A DNA stretch of 64,000 bases from Margaritispora aquatica (lineage: Eukaryota > Ascomycota > Leotiomycetes > Helotiales > Discinellaceae), in the NCBI GenBank assembly GCA_007644065.1, contig VJWN01000024.1, positions 261,902 to 325,901 on the forward strand, read 5' to 3'. The notes beneath the pieces are model-generated. The model made no database searches, was not told where the DNA came from, and saw only the letters and a list, made by a program, of their open reading frames with translations. The translations under genes were made by a program, and so were the position numbers. This document shows, piece by piece, positions 12,036 to 23,661 of the stretch (within the stretch, counting starts at the first letter, position 1; every line of letters begins with the position of its first letter).

Positions 12036-12825
12036 ATGTCGAATCCTCTCGATACCGATGCAGGCTCCGAGCTCTTCAGCAGCTACGAGGCAGAGCTGAA
12101 GCTAGTGCAAGCCGATTTGAACCAGAAGTTGGAACAGATCCCTGACTTGGCAGGAGAACCACGCAAAGCAGCTATCAGTTCGGCAGAACGAGCATTAGAA
12201 GAGGCAAATGAGTTGGTGAGACACTATTAATTGGGTTATGTATGGGAAGAAATGCTGATAGAATCATTAGCTCGATCAAATGCGCCTGGAGAAGCAAAAC
12301 ATCCCTTCCTCAACCCGCACCAGAGTGAACCAACGCTTCCGTAACCACGAAGCCGATGTCGATGTTGCAAAGAGGAAGCTCAAGTCCATGGCCAACGACC
12401 GATCTGCTCTGTTTGGAGCACGCTACTCTGATAACCCCAACGATGTGCAGCTCGAGCAGAGACAGCAGCTCTTGTCCGGCACAGATAGACTGGACCGCAG
12501 CTCGCAGCGTCTGAAGGCCAGTCAGGCATTGGCAAATGAGACGGAGGCAATTGGAGCGAGTACTTTGGCAGATTTGCACAGACAGCGAGAGACGATTCAG
12601 CATACGGGGGATATTCTGCTTGAGAGCGAGGGCTATGTTGATAGAAGTGTGAAGACGCTGAGGGGGATGGCGCGTAGGTAAATCATCCCTTGGTCCCGTT
12701 GCAGATGTTTTTGGTGGGGTTTGCTAATGAGATATAGGATGGCTACAAATCGGATTATAACGATTGCGATTATTACGGTGTTGGTTCTTCTGATCATGGC
12801 GGTCATCTACAGCAAGTTCAAGTAA
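12036..12825 (+). CDS. VTI1: v-SNARE Vti1
   Basis: Three exons, 12036-12215, 12271-12677 and 12738-12825, 224 aa, close to the usual length of 215-230. The N-terminal half is the three-helix Habc-like Vti1 domain (FSSYEAELKLVQADLNQKLE at the start). The Qb SNARE helix runs from about residue 130 to 190 and includes the zero-layer glutamine region (LADLHRQRETIQHTGDILLE). A single C-terminal membrane span (IITIAIITVLVLLIMAVIYSK) makes it a tail-anchored protein. Vti1 works in several SNARE complexes for Golgi, endosome and vacuole fusion. The third exon encodes almost exactly the membrane anchor, so failure to splice intron 2 would give a soluble form. Confidence 0.95.
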
Positions 12826-13713
12826 GGCATCACTTCATATGGCGTTCTGGCGATAAACCGGGTATTCTTTGGTCTTTGTAGGAGTAATAAGCCTCAATCA
12901 ATGCATTGTACAATTCTAAGCTGTACATTTGAATTGTGGATGATTGAGAATTTTGACACTTCCACCGTGTACGGAGATATTCATGGTGGGCTATTCCATG
13001 CACTTTCCTCAAGATATCTATCTACTTGAGGCATTTATCAAGATCCGAAACATACTAAAACCCAGTCACCAAGAAAGCGACACGTGCAGCAAGACTGCAG
13101 CAGTCGCGACTCTCTCTTAGTGAGCGACTTCCCGTTTCTCCTAGATAGGTAGTAGCTGTCTACGATACCAATCCAACAGCTGTTCCTTCTTCTCTTAAGT
13201 CTCTTGACGCAATCTCATGGATTCGTCACTTATGTTCAGTTTCTCGAGCACACCCATCATGTCTATCTCCATTTTGCAAGATCAAAAAGGTTTCCTATCC
13301 TCATCCTGCAACATAAACGTTCGGCATTGGTGGTTAATATCCTTTGAGTATGCTAATCATCGGCCTTGGATCAAGTCTCTTAGTGGAGATGGTCTCTTTG
13401 CTGTTATAGACGATTTGATAGAGTTTAGCTTGCAGTTTTTTTTTTTTTTTTTTGGTTCTTTGAAGTGTTAGCGTACTCTGCTCTGCTTTACTTTTGACCT
13501 TTTTGTTGTTAAACGCGAGTATTGCAGTATAATTTTGTGGCCTTTTGTTTACATGTCTGTCACGTTCAGTGTATTGTCAGAATTTGGATCTAGCAGGACT
13601 ATACTCATCCATCTCAGCATCATCTCCTAGCAAGCCGACGATGACAACATTTTCAATTTGATCTTGGGACGAAAATCAAGATTGGATTCATTTCTGCTGC
13701 TGCTCTACGGCAT
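12826..13713. other. Intergenic, convergent genes
   Basis: About 890 bp between the vti1 and HET-gene stops, with a T17 run at 13437-13453. No coding sequence seen. Confidence 0.45.
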
Positions 13714-16011
13714 TCACACTATGCGAATCCGCTGAAGAGGTGCCATATTCTCACGCTGTAGGGACTCGTCTCCAAGAATAAAAGGAATAAACGCTGCCCC
13801 AATCAAGCTATAGACGCCCTCTTCATCACAAGGACGAAGGATCAGAGGCCCATCAGCTTGCGGGAAGATCCCGATCTTGTCACCCACTTGCACCACGGAA
13901 CTAACACCGTCGCTTTTGCCTCTTCGTCCTACTCCATAATAACCTCTTGAAGTCTTGAAGACATTCCTTCCATAATCTCTTGGGAAACCTGACAGCATAG
14001 AACCGACCACATACTGGAAATGCTTTTGTCCATCCGCAAGCTGCATGCCCGCCATCAAGTCTGATATTTCCACATTTCTCCATTTAAGGTTGCTTACATC
14101 GACCGGACCTCCTTCAAGCATATGAATTTGTTCCCGTTGCCACGCAAAATACTCTGTCATAGCTAAATGCGCCATCATTGCATCATGGCCATTTTTGAAA
14201 TCATGTCCATCTCCGGAATCATGGCTGCTGTCTTGTTCGAATTGCTCCTCACGGGTTGTGAACAAAGGCCACAGTCGCTCTATCGGGTCCACGGGAATAT
14301 TTTGTGCGACAGGTACAGTCATGTTACAGCGGATATCAAATAGCAAATCTTTGAAATTCGATTCCGTGAAATTGACGTACGCATAGTCAACTGTGTCTAT
14401 AACCCATCCCGAGGCTACCATCTCAAGACCCTGGAAATCGATACTCTGAACATCCACGATAGTCCGTAGTTCTTCCATGCCATGCATACCTTCAACCCGA
14501 CCAGTAATCTGGGTGCAATCGGATTTCCACACCCAAGACGGCTGCCACCCGTGATTAGGATTATCTTGATGTACAAGTATCGAAATTTCATGTAGGTATG
14601 ACAAGCTCTCGCTCTCAATTACCACAATCATCGTAGCCCCGGCCATGATCTCCACCAACGAGTTTTCATAATTTAGTGTCGAAAGCGCTGCTTTAATCCA
14701 TGGCTTTACCAGCCCCAAGATTCCGAAGACACGATCTCGCTCATCAGTAACCGTACAGGCAGCGGTCGCGTTCAGCGCATGCTGAAACTCCATTCCTTCC
14801 GATCGATATCTCAACTGTCTTCCAAACCGCGTAAAGATACTTGTCAAGATCGCAAATTTCTGAGGCGACCATTCTTCCTCGCGCATAAGGGGACAAGTCA
14901 TGAGGACACACACGAGACGATGGAATGCCAGCCAGGAAATACACACGCTTCCGAATTGTACCGTGACCTGGGATTCTCTTGCTAACACTACTTCTTGGAA
15001 CGTCCAGAGACGGTTGAACACTGTGCGCGAAGCTAAGAAATCCACCACCGCTGCGCAGAGAGGGTGTTGCTTGAGATCACCTAAGCGAGTTCGATCATCT
15101 AGTACAAAATCCTTGAATGCGAACGCTTCTTCGCTGTCAAAGAAGGATAGGTGTCCGGGTAGGTATTTCAACTGGTTAACGAGGGGGAAGGTTAGATCAT
15201 AAGCGTCTCTTGTTCGGTTGTTGGGAAGCTCCTCGCCTGCCCAGATAACCACGTGTCGAGCGAGGCTATAGATTCCCGTCATTAAGAGAACTTGTTGGGA
15301 CCGTTCGGTCATGTTGGATTGGTCAATACAGAGTGCGTCGATCCAGAGCAGGTAAGATTGGCGCGTAGAACGTCTGATGGGAATGGTCCCAGATTTGGTC
15401 GTCTTCGACCCATTTGTAGATCTGAACTCTAGGTCATTCTCTGGCTCTAACCCTAACTCCGATACCCCACCCGTAGAGCTCGAAGCATGTAATTTCGACG
15501 ATGAAATCGGTCGAGAAGAGGATGACAAGCTAGGAGCCTTTCTCCCCAACTTCTGCTTCGCGCTCTGCCAAAATCCAGATCTCCTCATTGACTCTTCTTC
15601 TTCCGTCACTCCCACAGGCAATACTCCATTAGAATTTGCCTCCTCAATCGCGCTCTTCTGTGGCACAATATTCAGCTCAACCTCGTCCACGCTCATGATA
15701 TACGTCGGATCCGGACCTCTATCCCGCAGTCTTACAAGCGCAGCAGCAAGATTTGACGTAACATTCAATATTTTCCCCTCACAGAAGATCACTGTACTCT
15801 GTAATGGAGGGCCCCACTCGTAGGAAAGAGCCTCGACTTTGGTGACTTCCGCTAGTGGAACGTGGTGCAGTTGGATATGGATCGGCGCGGACATGTCGTC
15901 CGAGCGCATGAGCTCGAGGACACGAATCTGTGCGGGTGCATGGAGAGGGTAGTAGACGTATGGCTCTGATGGCTGGGCTGAACCAGATGACGGGGAAGAT
16001 GAAGAAGCCAT
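13714..16011 (-). CDS. HET-domain (heterokaryon incompatibility-type) protein
   Basis: Single exon, 765 aa from the ATG at 16011; an upstream in-frame ATG at 16167 would add 52 Lys/Pro-rich residues and is less likely. The three HET signature blocks are present: VEALSYEWG (residues 59-67), LLWIDALCIDQSNMTERSQQ (221-240) and FNRLWTFQEVVLA. Between the first and second blocks there is an insertion of roughly 118 residues (about 101-218) rich in Ser, Glu and Lys, where most family members have a short loop. The remaining 400 residues form the variable C-terminal part. HET proteins trigger cell death or growth arrest after non-self fusion, but most genomic copies have no known role, and this one is not assigned to a known het locus. 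Confidence 0.85.
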   Translation of the reverse strand: MASSSSPSSGSAQPSEPYVYYPLHAPAQIRVLELMRSDDMSAPIHIQLHHVPLAEVTKVEALSYEWGPPLQSTVIFCEGKILNVTSNLAAALVRLRDRGPDPTYIMSVDEVELNIVPQKSAIEEANSNGVLPVGVTEEEESMRRSGFWQSAKQKLGRKAPSLSSSSRPISSSKLHASSSTGGVSELGLEPENDLEFRSTNGSKTTKSGTIPIRRSTRQSYLLWIDALCIDQSNMTERSQQVLLMTGIYSLARHVVIWAGEELPNNRTRDAYDLTFPLVNQLKYLPGHLSFFDSEEAFAFKDFVLDDRTRLGDLKQHPLCAAVVDFLASRTVFNRLWTFQEVVLARESQVTVQFGSVCISWLAFHRLVCVLMTCPLMREEEWSPQKFAILTSIFTRFGRQLRYRSEGMEFQHALNATAACTVTDERDRVFGILGLVKPWIKAALSTLNYENSLVEIMAGATMIVVIESESLSYLHEISILVHQDNPNHGWQPSWVWKSDCTQITGRVEGMHGMEELRTIVDVQSIDFQGLEMVASGWVIDTVDYAYVNFTESNFKDLLFDIRCNMTVPVAQNIPVDPIERLWPLFTTREEQFEQDSSHDSGDGHDFKNGHDAMMAHLAMTEYFAWQREQIHMLEGGPVDVSNLKWRNVEISDLMAGMQLADGQKHFQYVVGSMLSGFPRDYGRNVFKTSRGYYGVGRRGKSDGVSSVVQVGDKIGIFPQADGPLILRPCDEEGVYSLIGAAFIPFILGDESLQRENMAPLQRIRIV

Positions 16012-17550
16012 TGTGGTGCGTGGTGAGTGATTGATGAAATGCGATGAATTTTTTTTTTTTTTTGGAAACGGTGGGAAGGCTTTCCATAAGAGGGAACTAC
16101 GAAGGAAGAGCAACGATAAGGAACAAGGCTTGATGCGAAGTCGTGGGGTTTCTCGCGAGGCTCTCACAAGTCTTGGATGGTGTGGACGGATATTCTATGC
16201 TGGTTGCATAGAATAATGCCTTTGCTACTGGGGTTAGAGGTGGGAAATGCATACTCTATCGCACAGCACAGCCCCCCTTTTCAGCCAAGCGAGAATTTAG
16301 CGAATCAGAAGTGGGGCAATTTCAGGGAAGCGAAGTAGGAGGGTGGTGACCAGAGAATGGAATGGGAAGTATGTATGTGCATATTGTTCTTTAGCCGATG
16401 GGAGAGCCTCGAAGTAGGTTGATTTGACTTGACTTCATTTGATTTGCTTGTGTGCGTGTGCTTTTTGTTTTGGAGGAGGACTTGGGCTTGGAGATTATTT
16501 TTTCGGTAACTCATATTAGAATGCTGTGGTGATGTGTTGTATGATAGTGATACTAACCTGGAACACATTGCTTTACTATATGCAAACTGAGCCGGTGTTG
16601 AGATATGCGGTATTGAACTAAACACTAGGAAGGAAATAGGGGGTGTTACGGCAGTTGCGGTAAGTCTTTCAAAATACAAATGATGCTGATTACGGAAATG
16701 AAACGAAAAGATAGATCCCAAAGACGGGGTTTAAGTCAGTGAAATAACACTTTTTGACCGAGTAATATCTATCCGTCTGTTTAAATTATGATATACTAAA
16801 AGTATAAGATGTGTCCGTGGTTGTGTGAGGAGAGGTTATATTTTCGGAAATTTCGAAAATATGAGACGTGATGTAGTCTTACCTAAATGTGATATTGGTT
16901 ACACTTTGGAGTTCAGAGTTTCCTAGCTCCGCTGGATGAAAATACGGCATTCATTGTATCGGATTGCGAGTGCGCGTGAAAGCAGAAGTGGAAGTGAAAG
17001 TGCAAGCTGTAACAATCATCAGGCTCGCGTAAGTGGGTATAAGATTATATGTAAATACAATTGATCGTGGTTGTGCAAGGGCTTTTAGTTGTTCAGATAG
17101 TAAATTTCCTGTTCCTAGTATCTACTTGCAGAGGTGGATAATTGCTGCTCGAGGCTAGGTGATCTGGAGTTTCGCTGAATGTATGTTTTGAGTGATGAGG
17201 GTCGGAAGCGAGTTTGGTTCGTTGGAGCTATGACCAGATGTTCACACATGGTGTTCGCTGCACTTGTACTAGCTACATGAAATCTTGCAATGGAGCTTCT
17301 TTTTAGGTTCACAAGGATGATAATAATCTTAAAGTAGAGATGCTCATTTCCTCTACGTGTTGGAGCTACATTAGATATCCAACGCCTGTGAATGGATCAC
17401 CTGATTACCTGATGATCCTCACCTGAATGAACCTAACACGCGACTTGAACTTTCTTTTTCACTTAACGACAGCACCCCGCACCCGCAAGACGTCCGTGAA
17501 CACTGGAAATCTCCAACAAACACAGAATAGAAATCACCAAGCTTGCCATA
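16012..17550. other. Divergent promoter region (1.5 kb)
   Basis: Space between the HET gene and the DUF7726-like gene, both transcribed away from it. It includes a T16 run at 16049-16064. I see no convincing exon. Confidence 0.45.
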
Positions 17551-18415
17551 ATGGCTGGCGTCTCCAAATCAACGGTTTGTCTCCCCGCTACTCATAGTAA
17601 ATTGAACAAGGTAACCACCCACCCAGAAACGCAAGTCCGACGTCCTCGAGCCCGAAGCCGAGCCCGAAGTCGAAGCGGATATTGACTCGGACGACGAGCG
17701 CCTGCAGACGATAACCTGGTCCTGCGACAGCGTGCGCACCAAGATCCGCAAGTTCATCGAGTCCGGCGAGATGAAAGTCGGCAAGTTCCAAGACGCGCTC
17801 GGCGTCTCCGCCCCCGCATACGGCCGGTTCATGGCCCAGCACGGCCGCGACAAAGGCAGCGAGTGCGACACGTATTTCCAGGCGCACAAGTTCTTCAAGC
17901 GGCGCGAGCTGCAGGGCAAGCGAGTGGTGAAGAAGAAAGCCAAGAAGAGCGGCGAGGAGGGCGAGGAGGAGCGGGATTTTGACGTCTCGGGCGTGCACCT
18001 CGACGGCGACGTCGATGCGTCGGTCCCCGTGTTCGATTCGTGCGACGAGGTGCGGCGGAAGATCCGCGCGCACCTCGCGCGGCCAGGCGTCACGCAGGCG
18101 GCGTTCCTGCGGGAGGCGGCGAAGGCGCTGCGGCCGGAGGGCAGGAAGCTGCAGCGGCAGACGCTGAGCGATTTCTTGGGCAAGAAGGGCCCGAGTGCGG
18201 GAAACACGAGCTCGGCGTTCTACGCGGCGTATGTGTTTTTCGAGAAGCTGCGCGTGAGGGATGGGAGGCCGAAGAGTAAGCATAGGGTTGAGATGGAGAG
18301 GCTGCATCGGCGTGGCTTTGATACGGAGAGTAGACATGATCGTGTCACTTTGATGCAGGGCGAGACGGCTTGGGAGGATAAGTTTGGGATATTCCATTTT
18401 GAGCGCAGACGTTGA
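17551..18415 (+). CDS. Tandem DUF7726-like domain protein
   Basis: Two exons: 17551-17574, coding only MAGVSKST, and 17627-18415, total 270 aa. The body has two related units, each starting with a cysteine-led helix: CDSVRTKIRKFIESG (about residues 47-61) and CDEVRRKIRAHLARP (about 163-177). Each is followed by a second helix and an aromatic block, YFQAHKFFKRREL in the first and FYAAYVFFEKLRVRDG in the second. This pattern fits the fungal DUF7726 family, which has a helix-turn-helix-like look, but no function is known to me. A Lys-rich linker (KKKAKKSG) may be a nuclear signal. The exon is much more GC-rich than its surroundings, so long open frames also occur on the opposite strand; these are shadows. 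The intron starts with GTTTGT, a weaker donor. Confidence 0.75.
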
Positions 18416-18838
18416 GTTCAGCCTCGGTTTGTTCTGATCTATCGAGAATCATCTGAATCAGTTCATTATATTGGGTTCGATTTGTAGTATCTTGCTGTCA
18501 TTTTGGCGTTATTGGAATTCTGTTTACCTCACTGGACTGGGGTTACTTGGAGGTAGGAAGGCTTGGGAGATTTAATTGCGTTTGCGTGCATTTTCTTTGA
18601 CAATACAGTTTTCCGTGAGAATATGAAGAGGTGTTCCTTCGCCTAAGTAAAAACAGACAGCTTGCTCTCCCCTGAACCCCTTCGCTTAGCCCTTAGCTCA
18701 TATCAACCTAATATCTCACAAACAGTCGAGTCACCCACTGCAAATTCCCATGAGCTCCAAATAAAAACACACCCATATCAATACCAATAGTCATCACACA
18801 CATCCCAAACCAGGGCGGTCCACGAACTTCCCTCTTAC
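18416..18838. other. Intergenic, convergent genes
   Basis: Space between two convergent stops; AT-rich 3' flanks with no coding sequence seen. Confidence 0.45.
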
Positions 18839-21800
18839 CTACTTCAAGCTCAACCCACCCATTCCCAACCCCTCCCCCAGTTCCCGCTCAACCAACAAAT
18901 CCAACTGCTTCAAGCAAACAGCAGCAGCCACATAGCGAAAACTAACCAGCTCCACCCTCCCCCTCCCACCCATTGGGACTCTTGTTGCCTTACCCAGACT
19001 CACGTTGAAACAAGCTACACTCCTCGCCACCGACCTCTGCATTGCTTCTTCATCGTCACCAGCTTCATAGTCATCCGTGCCAATGATCCGCCCCACGACG
19101 AAGGCAACGTCTCTGTCAAACATTTCTTTCATAGTCATGGACAGATCACGCTGCTTCCGTGATTGAGATCCCTGTGCACCTAGGATGTTACCGATGAAGG
19201 CTTCGAGTTCGCTGAGTGGGCGGAGGGGGTGTTCGCTGTATTGCTTCATGATTTTAAGGAGACAATCTTCGTAACTAGTTTTCCTCATTAGCACACCTCA
19301 TTACTTTACATCAAATTCTCAGCCACTGTGATATGACATACGTATCGCGAATCTCCTCCGCTTCCCTCACATACTGCCGCCATGGCACCATACGGCATGC
19401 CCTCGCTACATGTGTCCACAGACGATCAAGCAGCGACGTCGCACCAGCTGGGAGGCGGTATTTATGCAAATCGTCGAAGATCTCGTGCTCGTCGATGGCG
19501 CGGTACAGCTTTCCGAGTATCTTATTGCTTTCGTAGTACTTGTATGGCGTGAAGTCCTCTTCGTCATCATCGTTGGCTTGATTGGGTGCCTTGGCTTGCT
19601 CGATGAGGAGGCCTTCTTTCTTTTCAATTTTGATGTTGGGACCTGGAGCCATGAAGTCAGGGCGTACGGGGATGAAGCGTGGCATTAGTTTGAGATTGAC
19701 CTGTGGTGGTGTTAGCTGAGAATCCGATGTTTATGGGGAGAAATTCTCACGGGTATTCCGGTCTTTGAGAAGTCAACAGCTGTCGAGTGTAACTCAGCTA
19801 AAGTCTTGCACGCTGGATCTGAAGTCCCCATGTATTTCTGATCTGCAAGAATCAAGTGCGAAGTCGCAATCCGTCCAAGCTGATCCGTCTCCATGAATTT
19901 GAGAAAGAAGTCAGTCATGTCGTCTTTTCCCACCGTGCGCCCAATATCCTCAGGTGGAACACGTGCATAGTCAGCTGGGAAGCAGGTGCGACTTGGTCGA
20001 CATTCATTATCCCAAATGATGTTGTACAAATCGCCGTCCAAGTCTCCGCCACTGAGCTTACTCGGCAAATCACGCTTGCCTTTTTGAGAGAAGCATATAC
20101 AGTTTGAGAGACTCAGAAGAGGAGAACCATTGGGCACATTCACAGCGTCAGCTAGTTGGACATCGCCAGGATGTAATGCTGGAGCTCTGGTGATGACTAC
20201 CTTATTTCTTACCAGTATTTTCTTCTTACCCTCTTTAACGAAAATGCAGAAAATCTGGCCTTCCTCAAGAATCCCCGTCTCGTCCATGATACCATAGAGT
20301 GTCATACCCTCCTTCACTGGGATTCTTGCGCGATATTTCAGTACTCTGATCTGCATCATGACAGATGTCTCCAATACATCTCGCAAGAACCGATCAGATC
20401 GAAACTCAAGTTTGATAGTAGCCAGCTTCTTGATAAACCAGCCCAGATAGCTGTATTGACCGATGAGTTGAGCTCTGAGATAGTTGCCGGCATTGATGGC
20501 ATTCATTGTGATCATTCGCAGACGCTGGACTTCTTCGGATTGTAGTCTGAGGAACCATTCATCTTGCACGTCCATGTCCTCGAGAATCTTGATCACCTGT
20601 CGATTGAGATACATAGGAAGTGGCTTTAGCGAAGATCCGCAAAGTTCAATGTCCATCGAGGTCGAGCCTTCGAACTTAATCATTGAAGGACGGAGATATA
20701 TCTTATCTCCCACTAGCCTACTATCCAAAGATAGCATACCTTTTGCACCTATAAACCGTTAAGTTACATACGAAAAGCAGCAGTCCTTCACTATATTTCT
20801 GACGGGTCATTGAAACATACCTCGATACCGAATCTGAAAGCAAGTTGGTTTCCACTCTTTCATAGAAGGAACAGCTTTCCAAATCTTCCTCATAACAGAC
20901 GGAGAAACGGTCCCAACTCCATCGCTAAAGATTCGACCGTTTCTCTCCACATCATCCATAACCCGTACAGCCTCTTGAGGAAAGCTAACTGCGGTTGGAG
21001 TTTCCGAGAACGCTTGACCAATACGCGCGGCACACTTCGCAGGGCAATGAATCTTGGAGAAGTCACCGAGCTGTGCAATAAGCGGCCTATCGAGAAGGAG
21101 ACTACCATTGTTTATGAAAGGTGCCATGAACCAACAAGACTGGGCACGCAGTGAGGAGTGGGAGAATCCAAGAAAGTTGTATTGACGACCCGCGACGTTG
21201 ATCCCGTGTCGAAGGACGTTCTTGAACCTTTCGTTGTAAATCAAGTCGTTCGAGACACGAGGGTTGTATCGAACTGGTTCGCCATCTTCGTCTGCAAAAA
21301 GCACTCGGATAAAGGAGTCGTGGTGGTTGGAATATTTCCTAAGGACTCCTAGGAGTGCGTTAGTATTGCCAAAAGCATTCTCAAACAAATCTCAAAGTGT
21401 GCTTATACTCGTGAAATGGTACAAAGAAAAGTGAAAATTATTGGTAAAAAGAAATATATTTACTGTTCATTGGCTCCACCTCTGGGCCCTCAAGATAGAC
21501 ACCCGCAGGAGTCACAGTGATTCGATGTATCAAAGCCACATCCTCCAGTCCCTTCCTAGGACGATCATCATCTGCACGAGAAGACTCCATGTTTATGACT
21601 TGGCGCTCGGCTTCCTTTAAGTATTCAAGCAGAGATGCAATCTCTAACTCGCTACTATAGGTACTGGGCCCAGCATACGGAATCTGTCCGAGAAACTTCT
21701 GCACAGTAGCGATGCATGTTTTCAAACCGGAGCGTTGAGATATCCTGCTGATTTCTGGTAAGATAGACATCGTTTGCTCTGGAGATAGAACCATATTTGA

Positions 21801-22760
21801 TACCAGAGCCCGAATCTGGAAATTCAAAGTCCATGCTGGGAATTTCTTCGTGTCGGCCAACATGGTATCTAGTTCACGTTGAAGAGCCTGGAACGACTTG
21901 GTAGGTTGGTGAATGTTAGTTTGCTGAAAAGTCATTGCTGGCAATCCAGGTTCTCTTTGAAGAGCGTGCATACGTTCTGAGATCTTGTGTGCTGAACTCG
22001 AAGAGTTGGTTGTGACGTTAAGTGAGATTCGATAGACAGCGCAACTTCCCACCACTACCTGATGTGAAGAGTTCAATGCAGACACTCTATTCCTCTGCTT
22101 GCCGTCAAAGGTCGCGAGGAAAGTCCTCGGAGCTGCCCAAAGTTGAATAGTGAACGACGCATTCGGGGTCGTTTCAGCTGTGATATCCGAGATGTTGGTA
22201 TACAAAAACTCAATCCTATTCCCAGAATCAAATTGCAATAGCAAACTACGCGAGCCAAACTTTGCCGATCCACTAGAGCCGTAACTAGAGGTGGTAAAGT
22301 ATGGCACGAATACCAATTCCGACCGAACATAGCTCCAGATACCACATGCCATTGACGAGGTAAGAAACTCCTTCGAGCCCTCAACTTTTGACTGTTCCCG
22401 CACGGGTTTCTTAGCCTTAGCCTTCTGCGCAACCTGCGCATCTTTCTCCTCCTTCGCTAGACATCGAAGGAAGTGTTCGTTTGGCGATTTCTTGCTGATA
22501 CTACAATACACGGGTACAGAGAGGATGTGGACTTTGCTCGTAAAGCCGATGCTTGCCCTAAAAGGTCTCTCTTGACCATAGGTAGCTAGGAATTTGCTGC
22601 CATCTTCTATGTGTAGGAAGACCAAGAAGGCAAAGCGACTTTTCCCAGGTTTCTGGCAGTGGAACGTCTTGATGGCTAACTTGTCCATGTAAGGCTGTAG
22701 TTGCCGACGTACTTGGACTTCGGTGACCTGCTCAGGAACATCCTTAATGAAGACTTCCAT
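18839..22760 (-). CDS. Cellular RNA-dependent RNA polymerase (RNA silencing)
   Basis: Five exons: 22760-21464, 21348-20821, 20748-19751, 19700-19342 and 19274-18839, 1205 aa. The catalytic loop GGDLDGDLY lies near residues 842-850, with the three aspartates of the DxDGD motif at about 844, 846 and 848. Other family blocks are NRVLRKY followed by FADEDGEPV, FSDGVGTVS and FQIRYRGAKGML. The first 80 residues (MEVFIKDVPEQVTEVQVRRQ) resemble an RRM-like fold, as in the Rdp1/SAD-1-type fungal enzymes. These polymerases make double-stranded RNA for quelling, meiotic silencing or heterochromatin. Which of the fungal clades (QDE-1, SAD-1, RRP-3) it belongs to cannot be settled by eye. The last intron acceptor (19275) is chosen for branch-point distance; 19284 or a nearby site would add a few residues. 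Confidence 0.92.
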
Positions 22761-23661
22761 GGCGTATTATCATATGGAAAGAGTACACAAGGCTACCTGG
22801 GCCGAATCAGTAATTATCCTCTCAAACTGGAGACATTTTGGTCTCAAACCTACAATCGCTTTGGGGTTTTGGCTTCCTCCTTTTCTTGAAATTTCGAGTG
22901 ACCCCTAATATCTCAACTGCAGAACAAGCTGATAGATGAGACGACAAACGGAGATAACTCCTCGCGTTGCACGAAGTATCATGTGACAGCCTCTTCGTTT
23001 TTGGAGAGCTCCATTGGTGGGGTTGACCCCGCTCTGCCTACATCCATCCTCATGCGTTTGAATTTCGGCCATTCTCATGATGGATAAAGAAAGGTATGCA
23101 TACATGATAGGCAACCAAATCTTCTTGCATATCCTACCAAAAAGCCAAACTTGCGTTATACAAGATCACATTAAACACTACAATAACAAAGTTAAAACAG
23201 GCTATCAGTGGCACGTATAACCTGTTGGTCTTTGGCTTCAATTTTTGCTGCAGTTAATTCACAGCACATGTAAAAATAGCCGAATACCGCCATTAGGTCG
23301 ACTAGATGTCAGTCATCTAAACAGTGCAAACGAGAGGTGCATTTGAATGCATGATCCCTAACGATATGCCGTTTGTGTTTCTTACACGGAGACTGAGCTT
23401 GAGGAATGGAAATCAAAATGTGCAATCAAGTCATCATTAACAGATATCATATGTATCTTAACGTGAGCATTGGAAAGGCGAAAAGAAATCCCACACACTC
23501 TTCTTTCGAATGTCCCATTTTCAAACAACAGCAGAACTAGAGCTCAATGATTCAGACCAGATCCTCGCTTGAGTGATCTCAGACAAAGTCTCAAAAGCAA
23601 CAAGTGAATAAAAAAGCGTGAGCAGTTTGCTATTAAAATATTCAGTAACCAGCCAAAAAAT
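22761..23661. other. Intergenic, tandem minus-strand genes
   Basis: Holds the RdRP promoter and the 3' flank of the rhamnose dehydrogenase gene. No other feature seen. Confidence 0.45.

Noticed and set aside
17569..18397. Two long minus-strand frames (212 and 269 codons) opposite the DUF7726-like gene
   Set aside because: They arise because the GC-rich exon lacks stops on its complement; the plus-strand frame has the better protein features and a spliced start.
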